Positions 60,782 through 64,000 of a stretch of 64,000 bases of DNA are shown in pieces; position 1 is the stretch's first letter; the number at the start of each line of letters is the position of its first letter. The position numbers and the translations under genes are program-made. This DNA is from Desarmillaria ectypa (lineage: Eukaryota; Basidiomycota; Agaricomycetes; Agaricales; Physalacriaceae), in NCBI GenBank assembly GCA_030407005.1, contig JAUDYN010000008.1, forward strand, positions 62,001-126,000, read 5' to 3'. Below the pieces are notes generated by a model. It was given only the letters and a program-made list of their open reading frames with translations. It had not been told where the DNA came from and did not search any database.

Positions 60782-62046
60782 ATGGAACTTCCCCCCGCCA
60801 ACCTTTCTCAACATGACAGAAATCTCATATTTGAGAGTCTTGACTTGAATTTCAACCGGACGATCTTGGAATCGCTGCTGCAAGGCGAGTCAATTATTCC
60901 TTCCTTGTCTCCCTTTTTTAAGCTCATATGACCGTAGGCCTATATACCTTTATTGTAGCAGTAACCCTATGGACTACATGTTTGCCTATCTTCCGCGATG
61001 ATCCCATATACTGGATTAACACCTCATCTAGGTTCTTCTCCAAAGAAATCTGGCAACGCTTTCCTGCTTACAATCATTGTGATTCTATACATTCTCACGA
61101 CAATCGCTTTTGGGGTTGACTGGTCGTATCAACGGCGCGCGTTTATCCAGAACGGGGACAACTTTTTCAGCGTCTTTTTTGCGCTGCAAGCTATTGGGCC
61201 ATGGTGGAGGGCATACCAGCTCGTTGGAGGTATTAGCGGGGGTTTGAGCACGTTCATCGTCGATATCACTATAGTATGCTTTTTCTTCCGGCCGTTTCGA
61301 TCTCTCAAAAGCTCACTTTTATAAGATATGGCGTTGCTGGGTGTTTTGGGGCCGTCGATGGTGGATTGTCATTATACCAACCCTTTGCGCTGTAGCTGGG
61401 ACGAGTAAGTACCTCCTAGTTGTCGCTACGTGATCTTTTCGATTGATGATTTTAGTCGCAAAGTCTATGCAAATCCGCAGTGTTTTCATCAATACAACCA
61501 GTAATATTGGTAACACCGGAGGATTCGCAGCCGATATCAACTGGCCTTTGATTTATATCTCCTTGACACTTGCTACGACACTTCTGTGTACCCTCTTAAT
61601 TGTGTACAGGATTGTTCGCCTGGCATCGAGAGTGAGCTCATATGGGAGGATTGTGGAGATAGTGATTGAATCTTCAGCGATGTACTCACTGGCACTGATC
61701 GTGTACTTGGCCCTGGTGGCGAGAAATCTCCAGTCCAGCTATTACGCCGATATCATTATGGCATACGTCAAAGTGAGGCTTCGTCGTGTTTGCTTTATTG
61801 GGTCGAAAGGCTGACATTTCAATGCCACGGTAGGTCATTGCGCCTACACTCCTTGTTGGACGCGTCGCAGCTGGTTCAAGTTCAAACCCTAACAGCCATA
61901 CAATAGTCCATTCAACAAAGGACCGTAGCTCAGTGCTAAGCCGATTTAGAGCAAGAAAGCGGGAGACCATTATAGTATGTCGAGATGTTGAAAACTCCAC
62001 TACCTCATTAGAATCTTATGGGAAGTCTGGAATGGAGGGCGTTTGA
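60782..62046 (+). CDS. 7TM-like membrane protein, copy 2 (331 aa)
   Basis: Six exons: 60782-60884, 60938-60979, 61032-61273, 61326-61404, 61456-61772, 61834-62046; 996 nt in frame. The start is MELPPANLSQHDRNLIFESL. Membrane segments include LYTFIVAVTLWTTC, AFLLTIIVILYILTTIAFGV, YQLVGGISGGLSTFIVDITI, WWIVIIPTLCAVAGT, WPLIYISLTLATTLLCTLLI, VIESSAMYSLALIVYLALVA and DIIMAYVKVIAPTLLVGRVA, followed by a Ser-rich tail. The aromatic motif GPWWRAYQ after the second loop is shared with copy 1 (SPWWKAYF). Intron 1 appears to start GC (CAAG|GCGAGT), whereas copy 1 has GTAAGT at the same place. Function unknown. Confidence 0.85.
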
Positions 62047-62272
62047 TATTTACAACCTGTGGTATTGGTGGAGGTTTGGCGTTCGAGTAATTACGTTCTC
62101 ATATCAAATGGATCTATTCACTGCGTTGACGAGTCGTTCTGAATATTAGTTGTGATAGGATATATCGTCCAGGATGGGGTTGCGTCTTGGCCAGCCATGG
62201 TGTGAACTGATACCAAACGAGAAAGTCAATTATATTCTGCGTGAATGTACTTGTTTGATCAGAACTGGAGGG

Positions 62273-62743
62273 CTAAGCCAATGGCACATCCTCGACGACT
62301 ACGATCATCTTCTGATTCTTTCCCCCCTCAAAAATTTCCATGGGTAACTTTTTATGAAGCACCTTCGACTCAATGTCCATAACCTTGCGACATCGACGAC
62401 GCCCACATATGAACCCAGCCGTGAAGAGAAGTAACCCCAATAAAACCCATACAATCACAAGAGTCGGATTCCACTCCCTATTTCTGGATAAGAAACATGA
62501 TTAACGTCGTTCTGTATACGACTTACGTCTCATTGTTTCCGAATAATGTCCATTTTCTGCACGAGTATGTTAAGCATCCATTGCATTTCAGTAACTTAAT
62601 TTACGAGCCTTTCTTGGCATCCGGATGTCTCGCCAGAATAGCAGACTGAGGGTGCTGCACTAGCTCCTGTAGGCCTTCGCTGCATGAAGGATTACTTGGA
62701 GTATTTCCCATGGGAAGTTGATACAAAAAATTGCTGCAGAAGC
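62273..62743 (-). CDS. 3' part of a single-pass membrane protein gene
   Basis: Three exons (62743-62605, 62556-62527, 62483-62273) join in frame. The luminal or outer part reads CSNFLYQLPMGNTPSNPSCS, ELVQHPQSAILARHPD and WTLFGNNETNREWNP; then one membrane helix, LVIVWVLLGLLLFTAGFICG, a stop-transfer RRRCRK, and a short cytosolic tail ending VVEDVPLA. Topology from charge: outside N, inside C. Cysteines in the outer part suggest disulphides. Upstream exons toward 63100 could not be fixed. An alternative is that translation starts at the Met at 62711. Confidence 0.6.
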
Positions 62744-63904
62744 CTAATAATCTTCATTCGGGCTCATCGTGAATACGATGGATAACACGTTGACATATCT
62801 AAGGAAAGTTTTCTGTGTGGAAAGAAGGATTGTAGCACAGATATTTGATACAGATTGGGTTTATAACTCTAATAGAGCTCATACATATGCTTCAGCGCAC
62901 GCTGCGTGGCATCCCTCCTCTGCACTATCATTGTCTTCGACAATATCATCATGATGGATTGTGATTAATCTGCAGTGTGGTACGTATTGCTTCCGTATTT
63001 TCCTAGATGGTTTAGAAACAGCCTTGAGAGATATGTTATCTCGGTCGTTACTTAAATAGAACCAGGAGAAGAGGTACTGAATTAGTACTTACGAGTTCAA
63101 TAATATATCACGAGGAAGTGATATGTCGCACGAAGTCAATGGCTTCGACCACTCTGATATCAGTGACTATAATGATCATCTACAAATAAAAGGTTAGTAT
63201 GTATAGGTTAACGAAGAACGGATAGAGAATGTTGATAGTATACAGCATAATAAGATGGTTGTGACCTTCAAGACTGTGTGCTCTATATCAACATGTTCTG
63301 GCATCTGAGATGCAAGTTGGTAAACATAAACTGCTTCTTCCAGAACAGTGGAGAGGATCACCAAGCTCGCTTTGTGCATAGCGTATCAGATGGCACCATA
63401 AATAGTCCACTTTCGCAAGATAGCGTCGCCAATGCAGTAAACATCGGATACCAAAGATCATCATGTAGCTTGGGTTCCAGGTACGATGATTCATGAAAAG
63501 ATGAAATGAAAATGAACCAGAGTCGACTAGTTAAACGCATTTGTGGAGGAGAATTTACAGTCTAACTTGGAAGTTTTAGATATACAACTGGTGGGTTAAT
63601 CTCGCAATTGATGTTGTACTCTGTTGCAGCGGCAGCGGCAGATTGCAACACGGGGGCCTAACCGAGTATCAATACGTTGACCATAGCTAAGCGGGATCAG
63701 CAATAAGATGGCAACTTTTTCCCGCTGCAACGCCCGAAGTATGATCCCTAAGCCTCCCGCTTGCCTTTCCCAACCAGGAAGGAAAGGCTGAGAAGGTATA
63801 CCACGGCGCCTTCGCCTTGTCGCCTGATAGACGGCAAGCGCAGCAGAGATAAAGAGGATCATCAACACAACACAAACCGTCGCAACACCCCCAAAGGATT
63901 TAAT
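62744..63904. other. unresolved upstream exons and spacer
   Basis: It probably contains 5' exons of the membrane gene to the left. A minus-strand frame at 63868-63596 has a helix-like VCVVLMILFISAALAVY next to RRRRR and could be an exon of a membrane protein, but no partner exon was found. Confidence 0.35.
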
Positions 63905-64000
63905 ATGGCCTCCATGGACGACTGCGATTCCCTAGAAGCGCTCGAGTTTTCCGATGACCCTTCATCTACTACCAAAGCAGGCTACGAGCGTCCGCTTTCT
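63905..64000 (+). CDS. start of a gene cut by the window end
   Basis: An ATG opens MASMDDCDSLEALEFSDDPS and stays open to the last base. It is acidic and Ser-rich, with no recognisable domain yet. The start context (AATATGG) is acceptable. Only 32 codons are visible. Confidence 0.4.
   Translation, partial: MASMDDCDSLEALEFSDDPSSTTKAGYERPLS

Noticed and set aside
1..64000. tRNA genes, rRNA, CRISPR arrays, bacterial operons or riboswitches
   Set aside because: Short GGTTCRA-like strings occur (for example near 4634 and 61873) but lack a matching A box and cloverleaf; no repeat-spacer arrays were seen; the gene style is eukaryotic.

Overview
The window is nuclear DNA of a filamentous basidiomycete (Agaricomycetes; Boletales-like is only a guess). 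The evidence is: genes broken by many 45-60 bp introns; expanded F-box/LRR genes; two DUF6534-type and two other multi-pass membrane protein genes typical of mushroom-forming fungi; a conidiation protein 6 gene; and chromodomain Ty3/Gypsy plus Ty1/Copia retrotransposons. No bacterial or organellar signature was seen. Exon maps below were built by hand from splice signals and paralogue comparison, so exact boundaries carry some uncertainty.

Layout. 1-7.7 kb: a decayed Gag-like remnant and two paralogous four-exon genes for 57-residue proteins, otherwise mostly unassigned. 7.75-11.78 kb: left arm of an inverted segmental duplication carrying a secreted alpha/beta hydrolase gene and a second, unrecognised broken gene. 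12.9-16.0 kb: two decayed F-box genes in tandem. 16.5-22.9 kb: two DUF6534-type membrane protein genes around a broken gene with a nuclear-localisation-like motif. 23-28.4 kb: exon-like pieces not recognised. 28.5-31.7 kb: CON-6 gene, a membrane-protein fragment, and a secreted solute-binding-protein-like gene with one in-frame stop. 32.7-50.6 kb: a retrotransposon block, nearly empty of CpG. A Gypsy element (LTRs at 32960 and 48517) is interrupted by a second complete Gypsy element (34892-44663, TSD TCTCC), which contains a younger solo LTR (37182-38657, TSD GTGA). Another solo LTR (44706-45085, TSD ACATC) and a piece of Copia element lie in the same block. 51.64-56.05 kb: right arm of the inverted duplication, with the second hydrolase copy and a hAT-like non-autonomous insertion. 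56.8-62.1 kb: one fragment and two intact genes of a multi-pass membrane protein family. 62.3-64 kb: a single-pass membrane protein 3' end and the start of another gene.

Main themes. The block behaves like heavily methylated repeat DNA: CpG sites have become TpG or CpA, creating stops and removing catalytic residues at the same places in two independent elements, while a recent LTR insertion inside it keeps its CpGs. The flanking genes are CpG-normal. Hydrolase, membrane-protein and small-protein genes each occur as pairs with identical exon lengths, so local duplication is the main force shaping the gene content.
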